Positions 1-5,298 of a DNA stretch of 5,540 nucleotides are shown here, piece after piece (the stretch's first letter is position 1; each line of letters starts with the position of its first letter). Location: positions 1 through 5,540 of the forward strand of contig NZ_CALINL010000246.1 of assembly GCF_938045225.1 (NCBI RefSeq), given 5' to 3'. Origin of the DNA: an uncultured Campylobacter sp. (GTDB lineage Bacteria; Campylobacterota; Campylobacteria; Campylobacterales; Campylobacteraceae). The notes beneath the pieces are model-generated. The model was not told where the DNA came from, searched no databases, and worked only from the letters and a program-made list of their open reading frames with translations. The translations under genes were made by a program, and so were the position numbers.

Positions 1-347
1 AAGGCAATGTATTAGATCTTGCAATCGGGGTTATTATGGGGGCTGCTTTTGGTAAAATCGTAAGTTCATTAGTAACTGATATTATGATGCCACTTATCGG
101 GCTTCTTTTCCCATCTAAACCGGACTTCACTAACTTGGCTTGGGAAGGGATTAAATACGGTAATTTTATTCAAATTATCATCGACTTCTTAATAACTGCT
201 GTAGCTATTTTCATCTTTGTTAAAGCTATTAACACTGCTAAAGAAAAAATGGCTAAAGAAGAAGAAACTGAAGAAAAAGCACCAGAAGTTGATAGTAAAG
301 AAGAACTTCTTAAAGAAATCCGTGATTTATTAAAAGAAGGTAAATAA
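1..347 (+). CDS. mscL: Large-conductance mechanosensitive channel MscL (5' end missing)
   Basis: MscL is a homopentameric channel of the cytoplasmic membrane that opens under membrane tension to release solutes during hypo-osmotic shock. The reading frame is already open at the left edge (codons start at position 3, GGC). It reads GNVLDLAIGVIMGAAFGKIV, the hallmark first transmembrane helix of the family, then VTDIMMPLIGLL, a periplasmic loop, a second helix (IDFLITAVAIFIFVKAIN), a charged linker rich in Glu and Lys, and the C-terminal bundle helix KEELLKEIRDLLKEGK. By alignment from memory with E. coli MscL, only about 13 N-terminal residues lie outside the window. An ATG at 36 is internal to helix 1 and is not the start. 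The gene ends at a TAA just before a strong hairpin terminator. AT-rich codon use matches the rest of the left part. Confidence 0.96.
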   Translation, partial: GNVLDLAIGVIMGAAFGKIVSSLVTDIMMPLIGLLFPSKPDFTNLAWEGIKYGNFIQIIIDFLITAVAIFIFVKAINTAKEKMAKEEETEEKAPEVDSKEELLKEIRDLLKEGK

Positions 348-361
348 TTAACAATAACATT

Positions 362-398
362 AAGGAGCTGACGATGAATCGTCAACTCCTTTTTATTT
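362..398 (+). terminator. Hairpin terminator of mscL, overlapping the convergent gene's end
   Basis: The arms AAGGAGCTGACGA (362-374) and TCGTCAACTCCTT (379-391) pair over 13 positions with one C-A mismatch around a TGAA loop. The hairpin is followed by a T-rich run on the plus strand (390-394, 396-398). It starts 14 bases after the mscL stop. The T-run contains the stop codon of the convergent DUF3021 gene (393-395), so the two transcription units meet here. On the minus strand the hairpin is followed by a weaker tail (AATGTTATTG), so it may also stop the opposing transcript. Confidence 0.88.
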
Positions 399-836
399 AT
401 AATTAGATAGTTTACTATTTATTTTTTTTATATCATTTCTAACACTTAGATAAGATACTAATGCTATTACAGCATATAAGAAACTTGAAAATACTAACAT
501 TAGCATTAGAGTTTTTAACCCTACAAACCATTTTAAATAATATCCTGCTAGTAATAATGGAAGCATTATTAAAAGGTAATGTTTTAAAAATATCATTTTA
601 AAGTTTTGCTCACCTGCATTTTTAAAAATTTCACTAGAAAATCCTTGTAAAACCCCTAAAACGATAAATATTATAGTCTGCACTACCATTGCTTTATTAG
701 TATTTGAAAAGCTCTCTAAAAATTCAGGAACACCTGGAGAATAATCCTCATGTATTAAGCTAAACGCTAAAGATAAGATACTTCCTATCCCAATACCCAT
801 CAAACCAAATGCCACCATTTTTTTTAATAATCTCAT
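393..836 (-). CDS. DUF3021 family membrane protein, probable partner/inhibitor of the LytTR regulator
   Basis: This is a 147-residue integral membrane protein with four predicted helices (about residues 8-28, 49-66, 84-103 and 107-130) and a basic C-terminal tail (VRNDIKKINSKLSNYK) likely facing the cytoplasm. The size, helix pattern and position directly after a LytTR gene match the DUF3021 family. In LytTR regulatory systems of Gram-positive bacteria (HdrRM and BrsRM of Streptococcus mutans are the studied examples), a membrane protein encoded beside a LytTR regulator restrains it, and loss of that restraint activates the regulon. The same role here is inference. The start ATG (836-834) has an AGGAGG site 8 or so bases upstream, which overlaps the TAG stop of the LytTR gene. 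The two genes are therefore 12 bases apart and probably translationally coupled. What signal the protein senses cannot be told. Confidence 0.8.
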   Translation of the reverse strand: MRLLKKMVAFGLMGIGIGSILSLAFSLIHEDYSPGVPEFLESFSNTNKAMVVQTIIFIVLGVLQGFSSEIFKNAGEQNFKMIFLKHYLLIMLPLLLAGYYLKWFVGLKTLMLMLVFSSFLYAVIALVSYLSVRNDIKKINSKLSNYK

Positions 837-848
837 TTTATTTTCCTC

Positions 849-1283
849 CTATATACCGAGTTTCAACTTAAACTCTTTAATCATCCTACGAGATACATAG
901 CTAATATCAGAATTTTTATACTTTATGACTATCGTTCCTGTATTACTAAAATCTAAGTTTTTGATAAATTTTATATTCGCTATTTCACTTTGTGATATTT
1001 TTATAAAATTACGAGTTACCATATTTTCTACTTCATAAAGCTTTTTCTTCACAACATATGTATCTTTTAATGTTACAACAAAAGTTTTTCTATCCTCTAT
1101 ATACACCCTTATTATTTCACCTATATCTATAATACTCGCCTTATCTTCAACTATTCCTATTAAATACTCAGAACTATATTCGATATAATTTATTAAATTC
1201 TGAACTTCTTTATCAATCTTATTAGCACTAACTACAACTAATGTCTCTTTTACTTTTTCGTCTATATTTAACTCGAGTTTCAT
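849..1283 (-). CDS. LytTR-domain DNA-binding transcriptional regulator
   Basis: This 144-residue protein has no receiver domain. Its C-terminal two thirds (about residues 45-142) form a LytTR DNA-binding domain. The recognisable segments are FIKISQSEIANIKFI (93-107, the conserved F-x-R/K-I-x-x-S-x-I-x-N pattern) and YVSRRMIKEFKLKLG (129-143, the terminal S-R-R element). The N-terminal 40 or so residues are a short extension of the kind seen in LytTR regulators paired with membrane proteins, not a phosphoacceptor domain. I chose the ATG at 1283 because AAAGGAGG lies 7 bases upstream (1291-1298). A TTG at 1301 would extend the frame by six residues but would put that site inside the coding region. 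The gene forms an operon with the DUF3021 gene downstream. A repeat upstream suggests that it controls its own promoter. Confidence 0.9.
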   Translation of the reverse strand: MKLELNIDEKVKETLVVVSANKIDKEVQNLINYIEYSSEYLIGIVEDKASIIDIGEIIRVYIEDRKTFVVTLKDTYVVKKKLYEVENMVTRNFIKISQSEIANIKFIKNLDFSNTGTIVIKYKNSDISYVSRRMIKEFKLKLGI

Positions 1284-1290
1284 AATAACT

Positions 1291-1298
1291 CCTCCTTT
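1291..1298 (-). promoter_or_regulatory. Ribosome binding site that fixes the LytTR gene start
   Basis: On the minus strand AAAGGAGG is followed by 7 bases and then ATG at 1283. This near-perfect Shine-Dalgarno sequence favours the ATG over the in-frame TTG at 1301, which has no comparable site. Confidence 0.85.
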
Positions 1299-1323
1299 CA
1301 ATTATTATTTTAGCGAAAAAACA

Positions 1324-1376
1324 ATATTAAATCTATACCTTTTGATTATCTGGTTATTTTACATACCTATTCGGTT
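1324..1376 (-). promoter_or_regulatory. Putative LytTR operator (21-base-period direct repeat) and promoter
   Basis: On the minus strand, AACCGAATA (1376-1368) and AACCAGATA (1355-1347) share 7 of 9 bases and start 21 bases apart, two turns of the helix. LytTR proteins typically bind paired 9-base direct repeats separated by 12 bases, the same geometry. A candidate -10 box TAATAT (1329-1324) lies 17 bases after the second repeat. This would put that repeat over a poor -35 region, as expected for an activator-dependent promoter. The geometry is seen directly; the operator and promoter roles, and autoregulation, are inference. The remainder of the 1302-1428 spacer shows nothing else I can name. 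An alternative promoter with TTGCTT and TAGATA spaced 16 bases apart lies further upstream. Confidence 0.42.
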
Positions 1377-1428
1377 TTTTCTTTATCTATTTTTAATAGA
1401 AACTTAAGCAACTCTATTCATCATAGTT

Positions 1429-1463
1429 AAAGACCAACCAAGAAATAATCTTGATTGGTCTTT
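1429..1463 (-). terminator. Hairpin downstream of copZ, probable terminator
   Basis: AAAGACCAACCAAGA (1429-1443) pairs with TCTTGATTGGTCTTT (1449-1463) over 15 positions with one mismatch, around the loop AATAA. It begins 4 bases after the copZ stop codon on the minus strand and separates the copper unit from the LytTR promoter. The T-run after it is weak on the minus strand (CTTTAACTAT) and better on the plus strand (TTTTATTTTAAT). It may act in both directions, although no plus-strand gene enters it here. Confidence 0.7.
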
Positions 1464-1467
1464 TATT

Positions 1468-1662
1468 TTAATCAATTTTAAATTTTGTATCACTCAAGGC
1501 TTTTTGTAATACTTCTTTATCGGTTGTTCCTACTACTATTAATTTTTTCTTAGAGATATCAACTTCTACAGTTTCTACCCCTTCTATATCATTAAGTTTT
1601 TCTTTAACAACGGCAGCACAGCCACCACATTTTACTCCTTCTATATTATAAACTTTTTCCAT
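1468..1662 (-). CDS. copZ: Copper chaperone CopZ-like HMA-domain protein
   Basis: This 64-residue protein is a single heavy-metal-associated (HMA) domain. It should bind Cu(I) in the cytoplasm and pass it to the CopA ATPase or to a copper sensor. The metal site is GVKCGGCAAVV (residues 9-19) with Cys12 and Cys15 in the CxxC loop. The usual Met two residues before the first Cys is replaced by Val, with Lys next to the Cys, a variant I associate with CopZ of lactic acid bacteria. The rest follows the beta-alpha-beta-beta-alpha-beta pattern (VETVEVDISKKKLIVVG, then KEVLQKALSD). The ATG has AGGAGG 5 bases upstream (1668-1673). The gene follows the copA stop by 16 bases, so the two share a transcript. 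Its length is normal for a one-domain chaperone. Confidence 0.92.
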   Translation of the reverse strand: MEKVYNIEGVKCGGCAAVVKEKLNDIEGVETVEVDISKKKLIVVGTTDKEVLQKALSDTKFKID

Positions 1663-1678
1663 GTGAACCTCCTGTAAA

Positions 1679-3679
1679 TTATTTTATTCCCGCTCTTTTT
1701 AGTCTCAACGCATTTAATACTACCGATACTGAACTAAAACTCATTGCAGCTCCTGCTATCATCGGATTTAATAGCGGCCCTCCAAATATATGTAATACTC
1801 CCATAGCAACAGGAATACCGATAATATTATAAATAAATGCCCAGAATAAATTTTCTTTAATATTTTTTATTGTCACACGACTTAATTTTATTGTACGAGT
1901 TACACTAAGCATATCATTATTCATAAGAACAATGTCTGCAGATTCTATTGCTACATCTGTTCCTGCCCCCATAGCTATCCCAACATCTGCTTGTACCAAT
2001 GCTGGAGCATCATTAATTCCATCTCCAACCATTGCAACCTTATTTCCAGCTTGTTGAAGCCTTGTTATTTCTTTATTCTTGTTCTCTGGTAACACTTCGC
2101 TAATTACTTCATCAATTCCAATTTGTCTCGCAATAATTTCTGCAGTTTTTTTATTATCACCAGTGAGCATAATTATTTTTATTCCCATTTGTTTTAATTT
2201 TTTTACCGCTTCTTTACTTGATGATTTAATTGTATCTGCAACAGCAATTATCCCTACTAATTTGTTGCCATAAACAATAAATAGTGGTGTTTTTCCCTCT
2301 GCTGCAAGTTGATCAGCTATTAAAAGATGTCCTTCTGTTGAAATAGAATTATTTTCTAAAAATATTTTATTCCCTACTAAAATATTCTCTCCATCTATTT
2401 CTCCCGAAATCCCAAGGCCCGAACTAGCTTTAAAATTTTCTACTTCGCTTAGCATAAACTCTTTCTCACGCGCTAAATTTACTATTGCCTCTCCTAGTGA
2501 ATGTTCTGAATAATGTTCTATACTCGCTGCAAAACGTAGAACTTCATCTTTGTCATAATTATCAAATGTAACTACATCCGTGACTTTTAATTTCCCTTCG
2601 GTTAGTGTTCCTGTTTTATCAAAAACTACCACATTTACGCTTTGAGCTGTTTCTATTACTTCTCCACTTTTTATTAAAATTCCATGCTCCGCACCAAGTC
2701 CTGTCCCTACCATTATTGACGTTGGAGTCGCAAGTCCTAACGCACATGGACAAGCAATTACTAATACCGAAATAGAAATAGTAAGAGCAAATACCCCAGA
2801 TTCATGTCCAATAAAATACCAAAAAGCTCCCGATAAAACAGCTAAGAAAATAACTACTGGAACGAATACACTTGCAATTTTATCAGCTAATTTTGAAATT
2901 GGTGCTTTTGATCCTTGTGCTTCTTCAACAAGTTTTATAATCTGAGCAAGAGCAGTATCTTCTCCAACTTTAGTTACTATCATTTCAAAAGTTCCTGTTT
3001 TATTAATACTTGCTCCTATTACATTATCACCAATATTTTTGTCAACAGGTAAACTTTCACCAGTTAACATTGCTTCATCAACTGAACTTGCACCTTTTGT
3101 TATCCTTCCATCCAAAGGTATTTTTTCTCCAGGTCGTACAACAATTATATCTCCAATAACAATATTTTCAACATCTAGTTTCACCTCTTCTCCATTACGG
3201 ATAACATTCGCCGTCTTCGGTGCAAGGTTAATCAACGCTGCTATCGCTCCAGAAGTTCTTTCTTTAGAAACTGCTTCAAAATATTTACCAAGTGTAATAA
3301 GTGTTAAAATAACACCTGCAGATTCATAGTACAAGTTCATCACTGAATGCTCATTTCCTAAATAAATTAGAACAGTTGAATACAAGCTATAAATAACTGC
3401 AGCACCTGATCCTAGTGCAACTAACGAATCCATATTAGGATGTCCTTTAAACAATGACTTAACCCCAACTAAATAAAAACTTCTACCTAAATACAAAATT
3501 GGTAAAACTAAAATTATTTGAATAACAGCAAATAATCTTGCTTGTTCCATTGGATTTATTATCATAGGTAAGCCTACCATATCGGCCATAGCCAAGTATA
3601 ATAAGGGAATCGCAAATATAGCAGATAAATAAAATCTACGTAATAAATTGGTTATCCGTTTAACTTTTTTTGTTTTTTG
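1679..3679 (-). CDS. copA: Cu(I)-exporting P1B-type ATPase CopA, N-terminus lost at the sequence join
   Basis: CopA pumps Cu(I) out of the cytoplasm using ATP. About 666 residues are present. Numbered on the fused frame from the GTG at 4495, they show membrane helices A and B (about 288-340), GHPNMDSL (351-358), TGES of the actuator domain (478-481), the metal-binding CPC in helix 6 (582-584), the phosphorylation motif DKTGT (Asp626), MLTGD (776-780), GDGINDAP (824-831), and in helices 7 and 8 YN (889-890) and MSFSS (918-922). CPC, YN and MxxSS mark the Cu(I) subgroup. The nucleotide-domain motif normally SEHPLG reads SEHSLG (663-668). The N-terminal HMA domain with its CxxC, the start codon and any copY-like regulator are missing: the frame runs instead into a deacetylase at about 3680. 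The real gene would be roughly 740-800 codons. It is followed by copZ 16 bases downstream. Confidence 0.93.
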   Translation of the reverse strand, partial: QKTKKVKRITNLLRRFYLSAIFAIPLLYLAMADMVGLPMIINPMEQARLFAVIQIILVLPILYLGRSFYLVGVKSLFKGHPNMDSLVALGSGAAVIYSLYSTVLIYLGNEHSVMNLYYESAGVILTLITLGKYFEAVSKERTSGAIAALINLAPKTANVIRNGEEVKLDVENIVIGDIIVVRPGEKIPLDGRITKGASSVDEAMLTGESLPVDKNIGDNVIGASINKTGTFEMIVTKVGEDTALAQIIKLVEEAQGSKAPISKLADKIASVFVPVVIFLAVLSGAFWYFIGHESGVFALTISISVLVIACPCALGLATPTSIMVGTGLGAEHGILIKSGEVIETAQSVNVVVFDKTGTLTEGKLKVTDVVTFDNYDKDEVLRFAASIEHYSEHSLGEAIVNLAREKEFMLSEVENFKASSGLGISGEIDGENILVGNKIFLENNSISTEGHLLIADQLAAEGKTPLFIVYGNKLVGIIAVADTIKSSSKEAVKKLKQMGIKIIMLTGDNKKTAEIIARQIGIDEVISEVLPENKNKEITRLQQAGNKVAMVGDGINDAPALVQADVGIAMGAGTDVAIESADIVLMNNDMLSVTRTIKLSRVTIKNIKENLFWAFIYNIIGIPVAMGVLHIFGGPLLNPMIAGAAMSFSSVSVVLNALRLKRAGIK

Positions 3680-3692
3680 CCCTGTCATCGAG
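3660..3692. other. Composition break: join between Gram-positive-like and Campylobacter-like DNA
   Basis: Left of here the sequence is AT-rich; right of it GC rises sharply (runs such as gtgcgtcgcg and gcggacggcaggtgcgtgccg). The protein read on the minus strand changes family at the same spot: the deacetylase sequence ending HGYFSMTG meets QKTKKVKRITNLLRR, which leads straight into the first CopA helix. There are no insertion sequence ends, long inverted repeats, target-site duplications, tRNA or integrase beside it. Both genes are cut internally. The exact base cannot be fixed from the sequence alone; 3676-3690 is my estimate. A chimeric assembly or clone is the simplest explanation. Confidence 0.85.
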
Positions 3693-4495
3693 AAGTAGCC
3701 GTGCGTCGCGTTCTCGTCGGTTTTGATGATAAGTTCGCTAATCTTATTATCCTTCGGATAGTCTTGCGGAAGTATCCACTCGGCTTTTAGAAATTTGCTC
3801 GCAAGAGCGGACGGCAGGTGCGTGCCGTTCATCGCAGGGATCCTATCTAGTTCGTGCAGATCGCTATCTGCCGCGACCGCACCCGAGTTTTGGCTGAGTA
3901 TCACCTCGATGCCGTGTTCTATCGCGACGTCGCGTACCCTGTCGTTATATTCACCGAAAGGATATGCAAAATATCGCGGTTTGTAGCCCATATTTTTTTC
4001 AAATTTGCCTATGCCGTCCTCAAAGTCGTTTTTTAATTTTTCCTCGTTAAGACCGACCATGTGCAAGTGACCGTAGGAGTGATAGCCGACCTCGCCGTAT
4101 TTTTCGATCTCTTTGATCTGCTCGAAGGTCATAAAGTCGCCGTATTTTCGTGCGGTGGCCTCGACGTAGATCATCAGCGCAAACGGATATCCGTACTCTA
4201 AAAATACCGGTAAGCCTTTTTCGTAAAAGCTTTTGTAGCCGTCGTCTACCGTTAAAACTACCCAGTTGTCAGATACCGGCTCGCCGTTTTTTATCGCGTC
4301 CACGAGCTTTGAAAGCGGGATGACCTCGTAGCCTTTTTCTTTAAAATAATCAAACTGCTCGCGTAAATTTTTAATAGAGACGTTGGTGCTCGGGTGTCTG
4401 TCGTCGTCAAATCTATGATAGTTAAAGATATGCGCGTCTGCAAGCGCAAGCTGTGCCGCCGCAAAAAATGCGAGGGCGGAAACTAATTTTTTCAC
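3680..4495 (-). CDS. Secreted NodB-type polysaccharide deacetylase, C-terminus lost at the join
   Basis: This fragment of about 272 residues belongs to the polysaccharide deacetylase (carbohydrate esterase 4) family, metal-dependent enzymes that remove N- or O-acetyl groups from sugar polymers. A signal peptide is clear (KKLVSALAFFAAAQLALA, probable cleavage after Ala19), so it acts in the periplasm or outside the cell. Motifs are in order: TVDDG (82-86, catalytic Asp and metal-binding Asp), HSYGH (139-143, metal-binding His pair), RYFAYPFGEY (174-183) and DRIPA (217-221). The core is therefore intact; what is lost is the region after it. The substrate cannot be told. The start is GTG at 4495, with AAGGAG 6 bases upstream, 10 bases after the secG stop, and it begins exactly at the signal peptide. 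The frame stays open upstream to 4603, but that stretch lies inside secG. Beyond residue 272 the frame continues as CopA. Confidence 0.87.
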
Positions 4496-4501
4496 TAGAT
4501 T

Positions 4502-4507
4502 CTCCTT
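4502..4507 (-). promoter_or_regulatory. Ribosome binding site supporting the GTG start of the deacetylase
   Basis: AAGGAG lies 6 bases before the GTG at 4495 and overlaps the TAA stop of secG (4508-4506), suggesting coupled translation. It is the evidence for choosing a non-ATG start immediately before the signal peptide. Confidence 0.8.
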
Positions 4508-4853
4508 ATTTTTGCTCGCTTGTCGGAGCCGCAGGGGCTGCTGGAGCATTAGGGGCTTGCGGAACGACCGCCTCAGGAGCTGCAGGTAGCGACGAAGTGT
4601 CAACGCTATCTATGAGAGATTTGCTGCTTTGCGTGTTGTAAACGTAGCTTAACGCTAGGGTGTTTAAGATAAATAAAACGCCCACGACGAAGGTAAATTT
4701 GGCCAAAAATCCAGCCGGTCCTTTTGCACCAAACAGGCTTTCATTGCTACCGCTATATGCGCCCAGTCCGATAGAGGAGCTTTTCTGAAGCAAAACGGCG
4801 ATCGTTAAAACTACCGCAAAAATAAACTGCAATACTAAAAAAAGCGAATCCAT
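4506..4853 (-). CDS. secG: Preprotein translocase subunit SecG
   Basis: SecG is the small, non-essential subunit of the SecYEG channel and aids SecA-driven protein export across the cytoplasmic membrane. The 115-residue protein has the family layout: helix 1 (about 3-22, LFLVLQFIFAVVLTIAVLLQ), the conserved loop QKSSSIGLGAYSGSNESLFG (23-42) followed by GPAGFLAKFT, and helix 2 (about 53-71). After residue 88 comes a low-complexity Ala/Pro-rich tail (PAAPEAVVPQAPNAPAAPAA) typical of longer proteobacterial SecG. The ATG at 4853 has AAGGA 5 bases upstream. A TATAAT box upstream suggests it starts its own transcript, with the deacetylase as a second gene. From memory, frr and pyrE follow secG in C. 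jejuni; here a deacetylase takes that place. Confidence 0.94.
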   Translation of the reverse strand: MDSLFLVLQFIFAVVLTIAVLLQKSSSIGLGAYSGSNESLFGAKGPAGFLAKFTFVVGVLFILNTLALSYVYNTQSSKSLIDSVDTSSLPAAPEAVVPQAPNAPAAPAAPTSEQK

Positions 4854-4886
4854 AAAAATCCTTTTAAATTTTTAAAATTAGTCGCG

Positions 4887-4892
4887 ATTATA
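4887..4892 (-). promoter_or_regulatory. Likely sigma-70 -10 box for secG
   Basis: TATAAT on the minus strand is preceded by a T-run (TTTTTTAG) and sits 33 bases before the secG ATG, in the 61-base gap after the thiD2-like gene. Campylobacter promoters typically have a strong -10 box with T-rich upstream DNA and no clear -35 box, as seen here. Confidence 0.6.
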
Positions 4893-4914
4893 CTAAAAAA
4901 GTTTTGAATTTGGG

Positions 4915-5298
4915 TTAAATTTCTTTTTCTATCTCATAAAGTTCGTAGCGCACGGTCTTAAAAATCTCGGAAATTTTAATGTCGATGAGCTTAAAACACT
5001 CCTCTAAAACCCTTGCGCTTTCTTGCGCGCGTTTGATGTTGGCGGTTTGTAAATCGTCCAAATTTAGGCGAATTTGCTCGTCTTTTAGGCTCGGTTTTAG
5101 CACGTCGTTTGCGGCGTCGCGAAATTTTAAGAATTCTTTTTGCGGGATTTTTGCCTTGTGGCGGAGAGTTTTTATTTTTTTAGCGAGGGTTAGGTCGTCA
5201 AAGCCGTAACGTCTGACGTCCTCAACGACTCTAAGCCCTTCTTTTAAGCGGTTTAAATTTGCGTCTATTACGCGGTAGAGCCGCTCTTCGTTAGTCAT
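4915..5298 (-). CDS. ThiD2-like protein (thiamine-phosphate synthase N-terminal-type domain), stand-alone
   Basis: This 127-residue soluble, largely helical protein carries RVIDANLNRLKEGLRVVED (9-27), RDAANDV (60-66) and ANIKRAQESARVLEE (86-100). These match the N-terminal domain that precedes ThiE in cyanobacterial and some other thiamine-phosphate synthases, named ThiD2 in Pfam and proposed to act in phosphorylating the pyrimidine (HMP-P) precursor of thiamine. Such proteins are often labelled thiamine-phosphate pyrophosphorylase, but the TIM-barrel ThiE domain is absent here, so that reaction should not be assumed. The function is inferred from family resemblance recalled without a search. 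The start ATG (5298-5296) overlaps the end of the BI-1 gene by 8 bases (ATGACTAA), with only a weak upstream site (AGTAGAG). Translation probably depends on coupling to the BI-1 gene. Confidence 0.72.
   Translation of the reverse strand: MTNEERLYRVIDANLNRLKEGLRVVEDVRRYGFDDLTLAKKIKTLRHKAKIPQKEFLKFRDAANDVLKPSLKDEQIRLNLDDLQTANIKRAQESARVLEECFKLIDIKISEIFKTVRYELYEIEKEI

Noticed and set aside
170..385. Minus-strand open frame opposite mscL.
   Set aside because: It runs through the terminator hairpin and lies opposite a clear MscL; no family resemblance.
1284..1301. A TTG start at 1301 for the LytTR gene.
   Set aside because: The added codons contain the AAAGGAGG site that serves the ATG at 1283.
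2079..2273. Plus-strand open frame antisense to copA; similarly 3039-3329.
   Set aside because: No ribosome binding site or recognisable domain; both mirror conserved CopA coding sequence on the other strand.
3600..3760. A mobile element or integration site that could explain the composition break.
   Set aside because: I found no terminal inverted repeats, flanking duplications, tRNA gene or transposase or integrase remnant on either side.
3795..4036. Two overlapping plus-strand open frames antisense to the deacetylase.
   Set aside because: They are shadows of a gene whose minus-strand frame contains all NodB motifs; no start signals are evident.
4510..4590. Repeat array suggested by recurring GCAGG/GCTGC/GGAGC words.
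   Set aside because: They are degenerate Ala and Pro codons of the SecG tail without a fixed period; no CRISPR-like repeat-spacer structure is present in the window.
4496..4603. An extension of the deacetylase frame by 36 residues upstream to 4603.
   Set aside because: It lies within the 3' end of secG in another frame, reads as a low-complexity Arg/Gln/Leu stretch, and would put residues ahead of a clear signal peptide. The GTG at 4495 has a good ribosome binding site.
4453..4641. Plus-strand open frame across the secG 3' end, and another at 4979-5209 across the ThiD2-like gene.
   Set aside because: The Ala/Gly-rich translation of the first is the reverse of the SecG Ala/Pro tail. The second has no domain or start signal and lies opposite a well-supported gene.
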